The position numbers were made by a program, and so were the translations under genes. A DNA stretch of 7,677 nt from Nitrospira sp. (GTDB lineage Bacteria > Nitrospirota > Nitrospiria > Nitrospirales > Nitrospiraceae): contig JABMDH010000080.1 of NCBI GenBank assembly GCA_015904075.1, positions 1-7,677 of the forward strand. Direction: 5' to 3'. Each line of letters starts with the position of its first letter. Within the stretch, counting starts at the first letter, position 1. This document shows positions 5,893 to 7,677 of the stretch, in pieces. A model generated the notes under the pieces. That model saw only the letters and a program-made list of their open reading frames with translations, had not been told where the DNA came from and did no database searches.

Positions 5893-5926
5893 ATCGCCTG
5901 CTCCTGACCGAGGCTTCACGGCAGGA

Positions 5927-6226
5927 TCAGCTATCCAACCCGTTTCGAGAATCGGTGTCTCTCAGGTGTTTCCTGACCCGCACTTTCTCATGATGTTTGC
6001 GAAGCAGTTGCCGACGAATGGCATCCCGATCCTCTGCGACGATCCGGACCAGCCGGTCCACATCCTCCGCATGTTCCCGAACCAGCTCGGATAGTTTCTG
6101 CAGCTGCCCTTCCAGCCGCTCGACTCGCCACGCCATGTCGTTTGCGGGCTCCACAGGTCTGCTGGAAGATTTCACCACAGGCTTGGAATTATTTCGAAGG
6201 GCGGCCACAACAACGTCGCGTTTCAT
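5927..6226 (-). CDS. small coiled-coil protein of unknown function, copy 2
   Basis: This is the second 99-aa copy, with its ATG at 6226 and the same AAAGGAG ribosome binding site. Relative to copy 1 it carries N13, V25, A28 and D68; three of these fall in the variable Ser/Pro-rich N-terminus and only the conservative E/D change is in the helix. The coiled-coil and basic tail are otherwise identical. Its stop is only 35 bp from the end of the truncated glgC, with which it is convergent. It is divergent from the full-length glgC with a 134-bp shared upstream region. Two intact copies of a conserved frame argue that this is a real gene and not a chance ORF. Confidence 0.78.
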   Translation of the reverse strand: MKRDVVVAALRNNSKPVVKSSSRPVEPANDMAWRVERLEGQLQKLSELVREHAEDVDRLVRIVAEDRDAIRRQLLRKHHEKVRVRKHLRDTDSRNGLDS

Positions 6227-6283
6227 GCTCACTCCTTTGTTACTCCACATGGAAAGTGGACGACCGCTGGATGCTGTCGGCTA

Positions 6284-6311
6284 GTATTATCCGCAAGGAA
6301 CGGGAAGTCAA
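6284..6311 (-). promoter_or_regulatory. candidate promoter of the 99-aa gene, copy 2
   Basis: This repeats the unit 1 arrangement without change: TTGACT at 6311-6306 and GATAAT at 6291-6286 (spacing 14) or TAATAC at 6289-6284 (spacing 16), read on the - strand. The spacing is not ideal for sigma-70, so the call is tentative. Confidence 0.4.
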
Positions 6312-6344
6312 TGATTCCGCTTTCTTTCTATTTGATACCGGTCC

Positions 6345-6353
6345 TGCTAGAAT
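6345..6353 (+). promoter_or_regulatory. extended -10 promoter directly upstream of full-length glgC
   Basis: TGCTAGAAT is identical to unit 1, 8 bases from the ATG at 6361, with no Shine-Dalgarno between. The sequence 6338-6389 is unchanged between the two units, including this element and the first codons. It suggests leaderless glgC mRNA. Confidence 0.5.
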
Positions 6354-6360
6354 TCGCCGC

Positions 6361-7599
6361 ATGAAGAATATCTTCACGATGGTCCTCGCGGGTGGCAAAG
6401 GCGAGCGGCTCTTCCCGCTCACCGACCAGCGCGCGAAGCCGGCCGTCCCGTTCGGAGGCAAGTACCGCATCATCGACTTCACCTTGAGCAATTGCCTGAA
6501 TTCCGGACTCCGGAAAGTCGCAGTCCTCATCCAATACAAATCGCACTCGCTCGACCGGCATATCCGGGTCGGCTGGAATGTGCTCAATGCCGAGCTCGGA
6601 GAATATATCGCCTCCGTCCCTCCCCAGCAGCGCATCAGCGAAGACTGGTATAAAGGCACCGCCGATGCCGTCTACCAGAACATGTTCCTACTCGACAGCG
6701 AGCAGCCTGAATTTCTCCTCATCCTGGCCGGCGATCACATCTACAAGATGAATTACGCCGAGATGTATTACTGGCTGATGGCCAAGCAGGCCGACGCGGT
6801 GGTCGGTGCAATCGACATCCCGATTCAGGACGCCTCACGATTCGGCGTGATCTCCGTCGACGAAAACTATCGCATCGTCCGGTTCGACGAAAAACCGGCC
6901 CAGCCTACTCATGTGCCGGGAGACCCCGCCCATGCGTTCGCCTCGATGGGCATCTATTTGTTCCGCACCAGCGCGATCCGCAAATTCCTGATGGCAGACG
7001 CCCAGGAATCCGGCGCCCACGACTTCGGCAGGAACATCATTCCCCGGATGATCGAGGAACAACGCGTCTACGCGTTTAAGTTTCAGGATGCGAATAAGAA
7101 AGCCGTCCAGTACTGGCGCGATATCGGTACACTCGATGCCTACTGGGAAGCCAACATGGATCTGGTCGCCGTCGATCCCCAATTCAATCTCTACGATCAT
7201 GATTGGCCGATCCGCACCTACCAGGGCCAATTCCCTCCGGCCAAGTTCGTCTTCTCGCAGGACTATCAGGGAGGCCGCATGGGCGTCGCGCTCGATTCAA
7301 TCGTCTGCGGCGGCTGCATCGTCTCCGGCGCGCGGGTCCAGAATTCCGTGCTGTCGCCCAACGTGCGCGTCCTGGACCATGCCGACGTCCGCGAATCCAT
7401 CCTGATGGAAAACGTCACAATCGGGGCCCACAGCCGCATCAAACGCGCGATCATCGACAAAGACGTCACCATCCCTCCGCATACGGAGATCGGATACAAC
7501 CGGGACGCCGATGCCCGGCAATTCACCATCACTGACTCTGGTCTCGTAGTTATTTCAAAGGGAATGAAACTGTATGCCCCCGTCGATTCACCCGGTTGA
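6361..7599 (+). CDS. glgC: ADP-glucose pyrophosphorylase (glucose-1-phosphate adenylyltransferase)
   Basis: This 412-aa cytoplasmic enzyme converts ATP and glucose-1-phosphate to ADP-glucose and pyrophosphate, the committed step of bacterial glycogen synthesis; glycogen synthase (GlgA) uses the product. The Rossmann-like catalytic domain (about 1-290) contains LAGGKGERLFPLT 9-21, AKPAVPFGGKYRIIDF 25-40, catalytic D125 in GDHIYK and substrate lysine K178 in FDEKP. The C-terminal domain (about 297-405) shows hexapeptide beta-helix turns such as IVSGARVQNSVL and VTIGAHSRI. Aligned with E. coli GlgC, the fructose-1,6-bisphosphate lysine K39 corresponds to Q23, so activator preference probably differs. 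The ATG at 6361 gives the normal N-terminus; the frame is open further upstream but without a start signal. Its end overlaps the next gene by 26 bp, suggesting coupled expression. Its first 296 codons are duplicated upstream. Confidence 0.96.
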   Translation: MKNIFTMVLAGGKGERLFPLTDQRAKPAVPFGGKYRIIDFTLSNCLNSGLRKVAVLIQYKSHSLDRHIRVGWNVLNAELGEYIASVPPQQRISEDWYKGTADAVYQNMFLLDSEQPEFLLILAGDHIYKMNYAEMYYWLMAKQADAVVGAIDIPIQDASRFGVISVDENYRIVRFDEKPAQPTHVPGDPAHAFASMGIYLFRTSAIRKFLMADAQESGAHDFGRNIIPRMIEEQRVYAFKFQDANKKAVQYWRDIGTLDAYWEANMDLVAVDPQFNLYDHDWPIRTYQGQFPPAKFVFSQDYQGGRMGVALDSIVCGGCIVSGARVQNSVLSPNVRVLDHADVRESILMENVTIGAHSRIKRAIIDKDVTIPPHTEIGYNRDADARQFTITDSGLVVISKGMKLYAPVDSPG

Positions 7600-7677
7600 C
7601 CTTATCGCCTCGCTCCGCCAGAAGCACCTGACGCCCGCCATCGTGTTTCTCACATCTCGACGCGCCTGCGATGAGGC
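7574..7677 (+). CDS. N-terminal start of a putative helicase (cut by window end)
   Basis: The ATG at 7574-7576 opens a frame to the window end, 34 full codons, starting MPPSIHPVDLIASLRQKHLT and continuing PAIVFLTSRRACDEA. The PAIVF-x-x-SRRAC string resembles the strand and loop of the second RecA-like domain of DEAD/Ski2-type helicases, where the usual form is PAIVFxxSRxxC. The start overlaps the glgC end by 26 bp in another frame. AAAGGGA lies 10 bases upstream, inside glgC, so the two are probably translated from one mRNA. The assignment rests on a short segment. Confidence 0.5.
   Translation, partial: MPPSIHPVDLIASLRQKHLTPAIVFLTSRRACDE

Larger units (their letters stand above)
5889..7249. 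repeat. tandem duplication, unit 2
   Basis: This is the second copy of the 1362-bp period, offset exactly 1362 from unit 1 over its full length. It holds a second 99-aa coiled-coil gene and the first 296 codons of the full-length glgC. Homology stops at 7249, after which glgC continues into unique sequence. The arrangement (unique, unit, unit, unique, with the native gene completed by unit 2) is what a direct tandem duplication would leave. Confidence 0.97.

Noticed and set aside
5889..5990. Short + strand frame starting MNRLLLTEASRQ at the beginning of each repeat unit
   Set aside because: It is antisense to the end of the 99-aa gene, stops after about 34 codons and has no ribosome binding site.
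4527..7249. Duplication as a transposon or insertion-sequence event
   Set aside because: No transposase, terminal inverted repeats or target-site duplication are visible at 4527, 5888 or 7249.

Overview
The window is about 7.7 kb of moderately GC-rich, gene-dense bacterial DNA. It holds MsbA-type ABC exporter, peptide deformylase and glycogen-synthesis genes and several Sec-type secreted proteins. Gene content and protein style look like a Gram-negative, Nitrospira-like bacterium (Nitrospirota). That placement rests on general resemblance only, because the window contains no rRNA gene or other taxonomic marker.

Left part (1-1146). The tail of an unidentified + strand gene (2-148) is followed by a small secreted protein (231-548, +). 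The start of the latter is preceded by a perfect 10-bp palindrome that covers its ribosome binding site. Facing it on the - strand are two tiny Cys-rich, probably zinc-binding proteins (971-777 and 774-565), two bases apart. Between them and the next gene (972-1146) lie a compact GC-rich stem-loop and a large imperfect hairpin whose two arms are arrays of a degenerate RAGGYT hexamer.

Middle part (1147-4326, all - strand). In order of transcription these are a periplasmic HEAT-repeat protein, peptide deformylase (def) and an MsbA-like ABC exporter half-transporter. def and the exporter are 18 bp apart and probably co-transcribed. The exporter has an LSVGQ variant of the ABC signature.

Right part (4327-7677). 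This is the unusual region. A 1362-bp period is present twice in tandem, 4527-5887 and 5889-7249, with no indel and 83 substitutions by hand count (about 94% identity). Each unit carries a 99-aa coiled-coil protein of unknown function (- strand) and, divergently, glgC (ADP-glucose pyrophosphorylase, glycogen synthesis). The repeat ends inside glgC. The upstream glgC copy is therefore cut after the nucleotidyltransferase domain (297 aa), and the downstream copy continues into a normal 412-aa enzyme. Nearly all differences between the two glgC copies are synonymous, so the truncated copy does not look like a decaying pseudogene. Either it has been kept functional, or the second unit came recently from a related strain, or the locus is a strain-chimera of the assembly. 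Both glgC copies have an extended -10 element so close to the ATG that the mRNA is probably leaderless. The full glgC overlaps by 26 bp the start of a partial gene whose beginning resembles a helicase (7574 to the window end).

The only recognised metabolic theme is glycogen synthesis: glgC makes ADP-glucose, and the co-duplicated divergent 99-aa protein is a candidate partner or regulator by position only. No tRNA, rRNA, CRISPR array, insertion sequence or transposase was seen.
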